Source: Streptomyces rubiginosohelvolus (GTDB lineage: Bacteria > Actinomycetota > Actinomycetes > Streptomycetales > Streptomycetaceae). From it: a DNA stretch of 64,000 nt. Location of the stretch: assembly GCF_014649875.1 (NCBI RefSeq), contig NZ_BMTW01000015.1, forward strand, positions 1 through 64,000, given 5' to 3'. Shown piece after piece: positions 32,518 to 41,348 of this stretch. Within the stretch, counting starts at the first letter, position 1, and each line of letters begins with the position of its first letter. Both the position numbers and the translations under genes were made by a program. The notes under the pieces were generated by a model that was given only the letters and a program-made list of their open reading frames with translations, did no database searches and was not told the origin of the DNA.

Positions 32518-34207
32518 CAACAGGGCCGCCCCCACGGAGTCCTCCGACTGGACGACCAGGGAGCGCACCCCCGGTACCCCACCCCGCGTCATCGTCGTCG
32601 GCGCGGGCGTGGCCGGCCTCTCCACCGGCTGCTACGCGCAGATGAGCGGCGCCAGGACCCGCGTCTTCGAGAAGCACGTACTGCCAGGCGGCTGCTGCAC
32701 CGCCTGGTCGCGGGACGGCTACCTCTTCGACTACTGCATCGAATGGCTCATCGGTACCGCCCCGGGCAACGACGCCCACCAGGTGTGGGCCGAACTCGGG
32801 GCGCTGGACGGCAAGTCCGTCACCAACTTCGAGCTGTTCAACAAGGTCGAGGACGAACACGGCCGGTCGGTGACGTTCTACAACGACCCCGACCGCCTGG
32901 AGGCCCACCTCCTGGTTGTCTCGCCCGCCGACGCCCCGCTCATCCGGGCCTTCACCCGGGATCTGCGGCGGTTCATCGACATCGAGCTGTACCCGTTCCT
33001 GACCGCGCCCGCCCTGCGGACCGTACGGGAACGGGCCGAGACCCTGCGCACGGTACTCCCCGCCTTCCGGCTGTTCTGGCGGACCGCGGCGACGCCGATG
33101 CACGCATTCGCCGACCGGTTCCAGGACCCCTTGCTCCGCAAGGCGTTCCGCAACATCTTCTTCCAGGACCCGGGAGGCTTCCCGCTGCTGCCCTACCTCT
33201 TCAACATGGCCGCCGCCCACCACGGCAACGCGGGCTTCCCGCAAGGCGGTTCGCTCGGCCTCGCCCGGTCGATCGAGGAGCGCTACCGGAGCCTGGGCGG
33301 CACGATCACCTACCGGGCCCGCACCGAACGGATCCTGGTCGAGAACGACCGGGCGATCGGCATCGAACTGCGCGGCGGAAGGCGGTACTTCGCCGAACAC
33401 GTGGTCTCCGCCTGCGACGGGCACACCACCGTCTACGGACTCCTGGGCGGCCGGTACACCGGCCCCCGCATCGACGAGCTCTACACCGACCTCCTCCACC
33501 GGCCCGGCACCCTCTTCCCCGCCGTCGTCTCCGCCTTCGTCGGCCTGCGCGGCGACCTCGACCCCGACGAGGCGCACAGCACCACCCACCTCCTCGGCCC
33601 GGACGACGCGGACCACCTCCCCGGCGCGCTGCAGGACAGCCTCGTCGTCCAGGCCCGCTCCCGCTACTCGGGAGGCTTCGCACCACCCGGCTGCTCCGTC
33701 CTGCACTGCACCTACTTCAGCGACTACGCCCACTGGAAGGACCTGCGCACCAGGAACCGCAAGGAATACCGCCGCCGCAAACGCGAAGTCGCCGACTTCG
33801 TCCGGGACTTCCTGGAGCGCCGCACCCCCGGTATCGCCGACCGCATCGAGATGGTCGAGGTCGCCACACCCGCCACGACCCACCGCTACACCGGCAACCT
33901 GGGCGGCTCCATCCTCGCCTGGAAGGCCTTCTCCGACGCCGACGACGTCGCCGCGCGCCTGGTCGGCAAGGACCGGATGCGGCTGCCCGGACTGAGCGGC
34001 TTCTCCATGGCCGGCCAGTGGGTCGGCATGGGCGGCCTGATCCGCGCCGCGTCCACCGGCCGCTTCGCCGTGCAGTACCTCTGCCGCGAACTGGGCCTGG
34101 AATTCCGGGCTTGGGAGAGCAAGGGCGACGAACCGTGGCACCCCGGGAAGCTGGGGCACCTGCCGCAGCTCGACCGGTGGTCGGCGCGGGAGAGCGAGGG
34201 ATCATGA
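32507..34207 (+). CDS. ftdC: phytoene-desaturase-like FAD oxidoreductase of the PTM cluster (FtdC-like)
   Basis: 566 residues. N-terminal FAD Rossmann motif VIVVGAGVAGLSTGCYA (G32-x-G34-x-x-G37) and the PGGCCTAW segment shared with FtdD. The C-terminal part has the flavin-binding pattern FSMAGQWVGMGGLIRAA. These enzymes form carbocycles from the polyene tetramate by reductive cyclisation. The start overlaps the end of ftdB by 11 nt with GGGGAGG upstream, so translation is coupled. It is a clear paralogue of the next gene (shared GCCTAW, APGND/GPGNE, FYNDPDRLEAHL/FYSDPDRLEAHL motifs). The precise ring it forms is not determined here. Confidence 0.9.
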   Translation: MAADNRAAPTESSDWTTRERTPGTPPRVIVVGAGVAGLSTGCYAQMSGARTRVFEKHVLPGGCCTAWSRDGYLFDYCIEWLIGTAPGNDAHQVWAELGALDGKSVTNFELFNKVEDEHGRSVTFYNDPDRLEAHLLVVSPADAPLIRAFTRDLRRFIDIELYPFLTAPALRTVRERAETLRTVLPAFRLFWRTAATPMHAFADRFQDPLLRKAFRNIFFQDPGGFPLLPYLFNMAAAHHGNAGFPQGGSLGLARSIEERYRSLGGTITYRARTERILVENDRAIGIELRGGRRYFAEHVVSACDGHTTVYGLLGGRYTGPRIDELYTDLLHRPGTLFPAVVSAFVGLRGDLDPDEAHSTTHLLGPDDADHLPGALQDSLVVQARSRYSGGFAPPGCSVLHCTYFSDYAHWKDLRTRNRKEYRRRKREVADFVRDFLERRTPGIADRIEMVEVATPATTHRYTGNLGGSILAWKAFSDADDVAARLVGKDRMRLPGLSGFSMAGQWVGMGGLIRAASTGRFAVQYLCRELGLEFRAWESKGDEPWHPGKLGHLPQLDRWSARESEGS

Positions 34208-35931
34208 GCGGAGACAGGAACCGGTCCCGCCGTGACGGCGGCGAGCGCAGCCCCCGGGAGACGATGATCATCATCGGGGCCGGGCTCGGTGGCCTCTCCA
34301 CCGGCTGCTACGCCCGGATGAACGGCTACCGCACCCGCATCCTGGAGATGCACGAGATCCCCGGCGGCTGCTGCACCGCCTGGGAGCGCGGCGGCTTCAC
34401 CCTGGACGCCTGCGTCAGCTGGCTCCTCGGCAGCGGCCCCGGCAACGAGATGCACCGGATCTGGCTGGAGCTCGGCGCCCTCCAGGGCAAGGAGATCCGC
34501 CACTTCGACGTCTTCAACATCGTGCGCGGCACCGACGGCCGGGCCGTCCACTTCTACTCCGACCCGGACCGTCTCGAAGCCCACCTCATCGCCATCTCAC
34601 CGGCCGACGCCCGCCTCGTACGGAAGTTCTGCGGGCAACTGCGCAGCTTCCGCGGGGCGTTGGCCGTCTATCCCTTCCTCAAGCCCGTCGGCCTGATGGG
34701 GCGCCGGGAGCGCTGGCGCATGCTCGCCTCGTTCCTCCCGTACTTCAACGCCGTACGGACCACGATCACCGTCCTGATGACCGACTTCTCCGCCCGCTTC
34801 AAGGACCCCCTCCTGCGGGAGGCCTTCAACTTCATCCTGTACGAGAAGCACCCGGCCTTCCCTGTCCTCCCGTTCCACTTCCAGCTCGCCTCGCACGCCA
34901 ACCTCTCCGCCGGCGTCCCCGAGGGCGGCTCCCTCGGTCTCGCCGAGTCGATCGAGGCCCGCTACCGGCGGCTCGGCGGCGAGATCTCGTACAACACGAA
35001 GGTCGAGTCGGTGATCGTCGAGGACGACCGGGCGGTCGGCGTCCGCCTCAGTGACGGCGGCGAACTCCGCGCCGACATCGTCGTCTCGGCCTGCGACGGC
35101 CACACCACCACGATGAAGCTCCTGAAGGGCGCCTACCTGGGCGAGGACTACCGCAAGCTCTACACCGAGACCATCCACGAACCCGGCATGGTCTTCCCCG
35201 GCTACTTCACCCTCTTCCTCGGCCTCTCCCGGCCCTTCCCCGAGGGCGACCCCTGCACGACGCACCTCATCGACGAGGCCCTGGCGGCCGAGCTGACCGG
35301 GATCCGGCATCCCAGCATCAACGTTCAGTTCCGCAGCCGCCATTACCCCGAGCTGTCCCCGGACGGCACCACCGTCGTCTACGCCACCTACTTCTGCGAC
35401 ATCGCCCCCTGGCGCGCCCTGGACGAGGGGCCCGAACAGGTCACCCGCACCCGCGGCGGCCAGGAGCTTCACACGTTGCCCGTACGCCACGGGCGCGGCT
35501 ACTACGCGGCGAAACGGCGGGCCCGCGAGGCGCTCGTCGGCTTCCTGGAACAGCGCCACCCCGGCCTGCGGGACGCGATCGTCGTCCGGGACGTCTCCAG
35601 CCCCCTCACCCAGGTCCGCTACACCGGCAACTACGACGGGACCGTGCTCGGCTGGCAGCCCTTCGTGGAGAGCGGCGAGAAACTCGAAGAGCTGATCAAG
35701 AAGCACGGCCCCGGCCTCCCCGGACTGCGCGACTTCTACCAGTCCGGCGTCTGGGCCACCACCGGCGGCCTCATCCGTGCTGCCGCCGCCGGACGCCACG
35801 TCATGCAGTTCGTCTGCCGCGACGACAACAAACCCTTCACCGCGTCGATCGACCGCACCGCACCCCCGCCGACCCACCGGGTGATCCCCGTGCCCGTCCG
35901 CCCCACCGCACCGACGGAGAGGAAACCATGA
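34204..35931 (+). CDS. ftdD: second phytoene-desaturase-like FAD oxidoreductase of the PTM cluster (FtdD-like)
   Basis: 575 residues, paralogous to the preceding enzyme. FAD motif MIIIGAGLGGLSTGCYA (G25-x-G27-x-x-G30), IPGGCCTAWERGGF, and C-terminal YQSGVWATTGGLIRAAAAG. It overlaps ftdC by 4 nt (ATGA). In PTM pathways the presence of two such enzymes plus an MDR reductase goes with 5-5-6 type ring systems (frontalamide/HSAF-like), whereas ikarugamycin-type clusters have one. The gene count therefore predicts a 5-5-6 or related scaffold; this is inference. Confidence 0.9.
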   Translation: MSGDRNRSRRDGGERSPRETMIIIGAGLGGLSTGCYARMNGYRTRILEMHEIPGGCCTAWERGGFTLDACVSWLLGSGPGNEMHRIWLELGALQGKEIRHFDVFNIVRGTDGRAVHFYSDPDRLEAHLIAISPADARLVRKFCGQLRSFRGALAVYPFLKPVGLMGRRERWRMLASFLPYFNAVRTTITVLMTDFSARFKDPLLREAFNFILYEKHPAFPVLPFHFQLASHANLSAGVPEGGSLGLAESIEARYRRLGGEISYNTKVESVIVEDDRAVGVRLSDGGELRADIVVSACDGHTTTMKLLKGAYLGEDYRKLYTETIHEPGMVFPGYFTLFLGLSRPFPEGDPCTTHLIDEALAAELTGIRHPSINVQFRSRHYPELSPDGTTVVYATYFCDIAPWRALDEGPEQVTRTRGGQELHTLPVRHGRGYYAAKRRAREALVGFLEQRHPGLRDAIVVRDVSSPLTQVRYTGNYDGTVLGWQPFVESGEKLEELIKKHGPGLPGLRDFYQSGVWATTGGLIRAAAAGRHVMQFVCRDDNKPFTASIDRTAPPPTHRVIPVPVRPTAPTERKP

Positions 35932-36983
35932 AGATCGCGAAATGGGTGGTCCGGGAGCACATGGAGGGCGTCCCCGACGTGGACCGCGTCTACGAGAAGG
36001 TCGTCGAGCACGTCGATGTCACGCTCGCCCCGGACGAGATGCTGCTGCGCACCCTGTACGTCTCCGTCGACCCCTACCTCCAGGGCATCGCCCTCGACAC
36101 GCCCATCGGCCGGCACATGGGCGCCGACTCGATCATGGAGGTCGTGGAGGCCGGACCGCGCGCCGCCCACCGCGTCGGCGACCTCGTCCAGGGCTTCGGC
36201 GGCTGGCGTACGCATCTGATCTCGACCGGCGTCCCCGAACTCTGGCAGACCGGGACGTTCCCCATGGTCTTCCCGGCGTACCGCAGACTCGACCCCCGGT
36301 GGTACGACGACGCCCTGCCGCTGTCGACCGCCCTCAGCGTGATGGGCGGCCCGGGCATGACCGCATGGGGGACCCTCTCCAAGTACATGACGATCAGCCC
36401 CGGCGAGACGCTCGTGGTCAGCGGGGCCTCCGGTGCGGTGGGCGCCCTCGTCGGCCAGCTCGCGGCCCTCGCAGGAGCCCGGGTCATCGGCACCACCTCG
36501 TCCCCGGAGAAGGCGGACTACCTCACCGGGCTCGGCTTCGACGCGGTGATCGTCTACCGCCACGGGGACGGCGCGGACACCGTGCGCGAGGCACTGGCCC
36601 GGGCGGCACCCGACGGTATCGACCGGTACTTCGACAACCTCGGCGGCACGGTCACCGACGCGGTGTTCTCCCTGCTCAACATCGGCAGCCAGGTGGCGGT
36701 GTGCTGGCAGTGGGCGACCCAGGTCGGCAACGAGGACACCGGCCCCCGGCTCCTGCCCTACCTGATGTTCCCGCGCGCCACGGTCCGCGGCATCTTCTCC
36801 CTGGAATGGTTCACCGAACGCAACTGGCAGGACCTCCACACCGAGCTGGGCGGCCGGGTCCGGCGCGGCGAGGTCGTCTGCGACCACACCCTGCACCACG
36901 GCTTCGACTCCATCCCCGCCGCCTACGGCAGCCTCTACGGCGACCGGGCGGCCAACCGCGGCAAGGTACTCGTCGAACTCTGA
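35928..36983 (+). CDS. ftdE: MDR-family NADPH-dependent reductase/cyclase of the PTM cluster (FtdE-like)
   Basis: 351-residue medium-chain reductase of the leukotriene B4 dehydrogenase/CurA type: no catalytic zinc ligands, NADPH-binding GASGAVG at 166-172, and GPGMTAWGTL upstream. In PTM pathways the homologue closes a ring by reductive Michael-type attack after the FAD enzymes have acted. It overlaps ftdD by 4 nt (ATGA). A 40-nt gap with GGGAGG-type sequence precedes ftdF. Confidence 0.9.
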   Translation: MKIAKWVVREHMEGVPDVDRVYEKVVEHVDVTLAPDEMLLRTLYVSVDPYLQGIALDTPIGRHMGADSIMEVVEAGPRAAHRVGDLVQGFGGWRTHLISTGVPELWQTGTFPMVFPAYRRLDPRWYDDALPLSTALSVMGGPGMTAWGTLSKYMTISPGETLVVSGASGAVGALVGQLAALAGARVIGTTSSPEKADYLTGLGFDAVIVYRHGDGADTVREALARAAPDGIDRYFDNLGGTVTDAVFSLLNIGSQVAVCWQWATQVGNEDTGPRLLPYLMFPRATVRGIFSLEWFTERNWQDLHTELGGRVRRGEVVCDHTLHHGFDSIPAAYGSLYGDRAANRGKVLVEL

Positions 36984-37023
36984 GCCCGGCTCACTCTCTC
37001 CCCTCGCTGCAACGGGAGGCACG

Positions 37024-38214
37024 TTGAACCCCACCGACCCCACGGAACCGGCCCCGGAGCCGATGCACCGCCTGCGTTTCGAGGCGCCCGGGCCGCCCTG
37101 CCGCACCCAACTTCCCGGCGGCACGCCCGCCTGGCTGGTCAGCCGGTACGCCGACGTCCGCCAGGTGCTCTCCGACCCGCGCTTCGGCCGGGCCCGGCTG
37201 TACGCCCCCGACGCCCCGGCCCTCTCCGACGTACCGGACCTCGTGAACGACCCCGACCTCATGTTCAACCAGGACGGCCCCGACCATCTGCGGCTGCGCC
37301 GCACCCTGCGGCGTGCGTTCACCCCGAGGGCTGTCGCCCGTTGGCGCCCGTGGATCGCCGCGATCGTCGAGGAACTCCTCGACCGGCTGGAGGCACAACC
37401 GCAACCGGCGGACGCGGTAGCGAAGTTCGCCCTCCCCCTGCCGGTCGCGGTGATCAGCCGGCTGATGGGACTCGACGAGTCGGTGTGGGGCCGGCTGCGG
37501 ACCTGGAGCGAACACGCCTTCTCCGACGGCACCCACGAGAGCGAACAAGTGGCGTCGGCACTGAAGGAGTTCAGCGCGTTCGGCGCCGATCTCCTCGCGC
37601 AGCGGCGCCGGGCTCCGGGCGATGATCTGGTCAGCGGGATCGTCGCGGCGGCCGACGAGGAAGGGGGCGTTCCCGAGGCGCAGTTGGTCAGCCTGGTGTG
37701 CGGTCTTGTCGTCGGCGGCCACGACAGCACGATGACCATGCTCGGCAACGCGCTGCTCTACCTCCTGGGCGAACGCCGCGAGACCTGGCCCCGTCTCGGG
37801 GCCGACGAGCAGGCCGCGGAACGCGTCGCGGACCGGCTCGTCCACCTCGTACCGCTGGGCGACGACCGGGGCAGTACCCGGCACGCCGCTGCGGACGTCG
37901 AGGTCGGCGGGGTGACGATCCCGGCGGGCGCGATCGTGCTCGCCGACTGCGGCATGGCCAACCGCGACCCGGAGGTCTTCCCGCCCGCCACACTCCACGA
38001 CCTGCTCGCCCCGCTGGAGGCCCCCACGCTGTCCTTCGGCGCCGGGCCCCACTACTGCCTGGGCGCCTGGCTGGCCCGTACGGAACTCCAGCTCGCCCTG
38101 CACCGCCTGGCCGCCCGCTTCCCGGAGCTGTGCCTGGCCGACCCGACGGACACGGTCGTGTGGCGGACCGGGACGACCTCGCGCAGCCCCCGGTCCCTCC
38201 GCGTCAGGTGGTAG
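37024..38214 (+). CDS. ftdF: cytochrome P450 of the PTM cluster (FtdF-like), lacking a normal ExxR motif
   Basis: 396 residues. Heme-binding loop FGAGPHYCLGAWLAR with Cys345, and I-helix GLVVGGHDST with the acid/alcohol pair (D, S/T) are present. The K-helix ExxR, nearly invariant in P450s, is not: the position reads DRLVHLVPLG (R271-L-V-H274) where EELLRYVPLG is expected. It is the last gene of the cluster and should tailor the macrolactam (hydroxylation or keto formation). TTG start after GGGAGG. It converges on the ManD-like gene 48 bp away. Confidence 0.88.
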   Translation: MNPTDPTEPAPEPMHRLRFEAPGPPCRTQLPGGTPAWLVSRYADVRQVLSDPRFGRARLYAPDAPALSDVPDLVNDPDLMFNQDGPDHLRLRRTLRRAFTPRAVARWRPWIAAIVEELLDRLEAQPQPADAVAKFALPLPVAVISRLMGLDESVWGRLRTWSEHAFSDGTHESEQVASALKEFSAFGADLLAQRRRAPGDDLVSGIVAAADEEGGVPEAQLVSLVCGLVVGGHDSTMTMLGNALLYLLGERRETWPRLGADEQAAERVADRLVHLVPLGDDRGSTRHAAADVEVGGVTIPAGAIVLADCGMANRDPEVFPPATLHDLLAPLEAPTLSFGAGPHYCLGAWLARTELQLALHRLAARFPELCLADPTDTVVWRTGTTSRSPRSLRVRW

Positions 38215-38262
38215 GTGCGCCCGTGGTGCCGGGAGCGTCGCCGGTACGCACCGCACCGGGCG

Positions 38263-39477
38263 TCACCAGTCGTGCACGGTCCCGTCGTGGAGCCGGTTGA
38301 CCGGCAGATACGCGGCCGCGTACGGGTGGGCGGCGGCCAGCTCCTCGTCCAGTTCCACCCCGATGCCGGGCGCCTCGCCCGGATGCAGGTGGCCGTCGGA
38401 GAAGGTGTAGGCGTGCCGGAACACCTCGTCGGTGAGCGGGGTGTGGCCGGAGTACTCCTGGATGCCGAAGTTGTGCACGGCCAGGTCGAGATGGACCGCT
38501 GCGGCCATCCCGACCGGGGAGATGTCCTCGGGGCCGTGGATCGCGCTCTTGATCTGGTACTGCGCGGCGAAGTCGAAGAGCTTCCGCAGCGGGGTGACCC
38601 CGCCGAAGTGGGTCACCGCCGAGCGGACGTAGTCGATCAACTGCTCGGTGACCAGGGTCTGGTAGTCGTACACCGTGTTGAAGACCTCGCCCACGGCGAG
38701 CGGCGTCGTCGTGGACCGGCGGACCAGGCGCAGCGCCTCCTGGTTCTCGGCCGGGGTGCAGTCCTCCAGCCAGAACGGCCGGTAGGGCTCCAGGTCCTTG
38801 CCGAGCCGGGCGGCCTGGACCGGGGTGAGCCGGTGGTGGGAGTCGTGCAGCAGCGGCAGCTCGGCCCCGAACTCCGCGCGTACCGCCTCGAACACGGTCG
38901 GCACATGACGGAGGTACGCCGCCGTGTCCCAGTCCTCCACCAGGGGGCGGGCCTGCTGGTGGAGGACCGGCGCACCGGTTTCGTCGGTGTCGGATACCCC
39001 GTACACCGCCTTGAGCCCGGGGATGCCGGACTGGATGCGGACGGCCGGATAGCCCTCGGCGAGCCGGGCCCGTACGGAGTCGAGCAGCTCGGGTATGTCC
39101 CGCCCGTTGGCATGACCGTACGTCCCGACCCGCTCCCGGCTCGCGCCGCCCAGCAGTTGGTACAGCGGCAGCCCGGCGGCCTTCGCCTTGATGTCCCACA
39201 GCGCCACGTCGACGGCGGCGATGGCGGCCATGGTCACCGGGCCGCGCCGCCAGTACGCGCCCCGGTACAGCGACTGCCAGGTGTCCTCGATGCGATGCGG
39301 GTCGAGCCCGATGAGCAGCGGGGCGACATGGTCGGTGAGGTAGCTGACGACGGCCAGCTCCCGCCCGTTGAGGGTCGCGTCGCCGAGGCCGGTGAGCCCT
39401 TCGTCGGTCGTCAGCTTCAGGGTGACGAAGTTGCGGCCGGGGCTGGTGACGACGACCTTCGCGTCGACGATCTTCAT
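38263..39477 (-). CDS. ManD/RspA-type enolase-superfamily sugar-acid dehydratase
   Basis: 404 residues, full length. Metal ligands of the mannonate dehydratase group are seen in LLHDSHHRLTP (Asp, His), FWLEDCTPAENQ (Glu) and LAVGEVFN (Glu); SAIHGPEDISP supplies the late His. It ends in the family-typical DGTVHDW tail. Dehydration of D-mannonate or a related aldonate to a 2-keto-3-deoxy acid is expected. Pro rather than Ala after HG, and Cys after ED, look unlike the efficient mannonate enzymes, so another sugar acid is possible. It is the last gene of the sugar ABC operon. Confidence 0.85.
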   Translation of the reverse strand: MKIVDAKVVVTSPGRNFVTLKLTTDEGLTGLGDATLNGRELAVVSYLTDHVAPLLIGLDPHRIEDTWQSLYRGAYWRRGPVTMAAIAAVDVALWDIKAKAAGLPLYQLLGGASRERVGTYGHANGRDIPELLDSVRARLAEGYPAVRIQSGIPGLKAVYGVSDTDETGAPVLHQQARPLVEDWDTAAYLRHVPTVFEAVRAEFGAELPLLHDSHHRLTPVQAARLGKDLEPYRPFWLEDCTPAENQEALRLVRRSTTTPLAVGEVFNTVYDYQTLVTEQLIDYVRSAVTHFGGVTPLRKLFDFAAQYQIKSAIHGPEDISPVGMAAAVHLDLAVHNFGIQEYSGHTPLTDEVFRHAYTFSDGHLHPGEAPGIGVELDEELAAAHPYAAAYLPVNRLHDGTVHDW

Positions 39478-39516
39478 GCGTGTGTGCTCTTTCCGCAGGT
39501 GGGGGAGTTGAAGGGG

Positions 39517-40362
39517 TCAGCCCTTGGAGGCGCCGGACGTCAGCCCGGCCACCAGGTACTTCTGGCCGAGGAGGGCGGCCAGGACCACGGGCACGGTGAT
39601 GAGGGCCGCGGCGGCCATCAGACCGCCCCAGTCCGTGCTCGCGTAGGAGATGAAGTTGAACAGGGTGACCGGCACGGTCTGGGTCCGGTCGTCGGAGAAG
39701 ACCAGCGCGAACATGAAGTTGTTCCAGCTGAAGACGAAGGCGAGCAGGGACGCGGTCGCGGTGCCGGGCGCGGCGAGCGGCAACGAGATCCGCCAGAACG
39801 CGCCGAAGGCGCTCAGCCCGTCGGTGCGGGCGGCCTCCTCCAGCTCGACCGGCAGCCCGGCGAAGAAGCTGATCATGATCCACATGATCAGCGGGACCGA
39901 GACGAACATATGGCTGAGAACGAGCACCGTGTAGGAGCCGACCAGGCCCATCCGCGCGAACAGGTAGTACCACGGCACCAGCAGCGAGATCGCCGGGACG
40001 ATCCGCGCCACGAGGATCACCGAACCGGTGCGGTGCATGGAGAACCGGCCGACCGCCCAGGCGGCCGGCACCGCGATCACCGCGGAGAGCACCGTCGAAA
40101 CCACCCCGACCAGCAGGGAGTTGCCCATCGAGCGCACGATCTGCCCGGCCTCGACGACGGCACGGAAGTTGTCCAGCGTGGGTGTGAACCACAACCCCAC
40201 CGACGGATCGGTGACCTGCACGTTGGTCTTGAAGGCGGCGGCGAACATCCACACCAGCGGCAGCGCGAAGACGAGCGTCACGACGGTGATGGCGATGCCC
40301 CGCAGCCAGGAACCGAGACGCCGGCCGCGCCGGGCCCGCGCGGGGGAGAGGGTGGCACTCAT
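39517..40362 (-). CDS. carbohydrate ABC transporter permease (MalG-like)
   Basis: 281 residues with six hydrophobic segments and the EAA loop VELEEAARTDGLSAFGAFWRI that contacts the ATPase. It overlaps the upstream permease by 4 nt (ATGA). No ATPase gene is present, as is usual for Streptomyces sugar importers that share a common MsiK-type ATPase. It should pair with the next permease to import the sugar or sugar acid processed by the ManD-like enzyme. Confidence 0.92.
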   Translation of the reverse strand: MSATLSPARARRGRRLGSWLRGIAITVVTLVFALPLVWMFAAAFKTNVQVTDPSVGLWFTPTLDNFRAVVEAGQIVRSMGNSLLVGVVSTVLSAVIAVPAAWAVGRFSMHRTGSVILVARIVPAISLLVPWYYLFARMGLVGSYTVLVLSHMFVSVPLIMWIMISFFAGLPVELEEAARTDGLSAFGAFWRISLPLAAPGTATASLLAFVFSWNNFMFALVFSDDRTQTVPVTLFNFISYASTDWGGLMAAAALITVPVVLAALLGQKYLVAGLTSGASKG

Positions 40363-41348
40363 GCGTTCTTCCTTCCGCCCCGGCGGCGCAGCAGCACCAC
40401 GACACCGATGATGAACAGCGTGAACAGGACCAGGACGGCGGCGGCGAGACCGTACTCCTGGTAGTCGAAGGTGAGCCCGTAGGCGTAGACGTTGAGGGTC
40501 TCCACCTCGAAGTCCGAACCGCCGCCCGCGCCCTTCGTGGCGTACAGGAGGTCGAAGGTCTTCAGCGCGTCTACGGCGCGCAGCACCAGGGCGGTGGCGA
40601 GGGTCGGCCCGAGCATCGGCAGGATGACGTGACGGAAGCGCTGCCAGGCGTTCGCCCCGTCCATCAGGGCGGCCTCCTCCGGCTCCTCGGGGAGTGTGGT
40701 CAGGCCCGCGAGCAGCAGCAGCGTCATCATGGGGGTCCACTGCCACACGTCGATGAGCATCAGCGTCGGCAGCGACTGCCCGACCGAGCCGAGGAACTCC
40801 TGCCGGGGCAGACCGACCGCCTCCAGCAGGTGGTTGGCGATGCCGTTGGTGGGGTCCAGGATCAGCAGCCACAGGATGCCGATCGCGACCGGGGTGGCGA
40901 GCAGCGGGATGATGAGCACGGTCCGTACCCATCGCATCCCCTTGAACGGCTTGCGCATCAGCATCGCCAGGGCGAGCCCGAGCACCGTCTCCAGGGCCAC
41001 CGCGCCGACCGTGAAGACCAGGGTGCGGCGGGCCGCGGGCCAGAACCGGCGGGTGTCGCCCAGGGCGTCACCGAAGTTGCGCAGCCCGATGTGGGCGCTG
41101 TCGGCGTTCACCGCCCCGAAGGCGTCGGTGAGGCTGAGGTTCAGCGTGAAGACCAGCGGAAAGACGATCATCAGGCCGACGAACAGCACGGCCGGGGCCA
41201 GCATCGCCCACTTGAGCCTCCGGTTGGCCTGTTCGAAGGTCCGCTGCCGCCGCCCGCCTCGGGAAGGCGCCGAGCGCCGGGTGCGTGCGGTGGCACTCCG
41301 GTCGTCCGCTGCCACTCCTCGGGTCTCCGTGGTCTCCGTGGCGGGCAT
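40359..41348 (-). CDS. carbohydrate ABC transporter permease (MalF-like)
   Basis: 329 residues, six hydrophobic segments after a basic N-terminal tail, with the EAA loop EEPEEAALMDGANAWQRFRHVILP. The start shares one nucleotide with the stop of the binding-protein gene (TGATG), so translation is coupled. It is partner of the MalG-like permease. Confidence 0.92.
   Translation of the reverse strand: MPATETTETRGVAADDRSATARTRRSAPSRGGRRQRTFEQANRRLKWAMLAPAVLFVGLMIVFPLVFTLNLSLTDAFGAVNADSAHIGLRNFGDALGDTRRFWPAARRTLVFTVGAVALETVLGLALAMLMRKPFKGMRWVRTVLIIPLLATPVAIGILWLLILDPTNGIANHLLEAVGLPRQEFLGSVGQSLPTLMLIDVWQWTPMMTLLLLAGLTTLPEEPEEAALMDGANAWQRFRHVILPMLGPTLATALVLRAVDALKTFDLLYATKGAGGGSDFEVETLNVYAYGLTFDYQEYGLAAAVLVLFTLFIIGVVVLLRRRGGRKNA

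Noticed and set aside
29719..32625. 968-codon minus-strand open frame inside the PKS-NRPS gene
   Set aside because: Lies opposite the A, PCP and TE domains of ftdB; its composition (Gly/Asp/Val/Arg rich, no domain) is that of a shadow frame.
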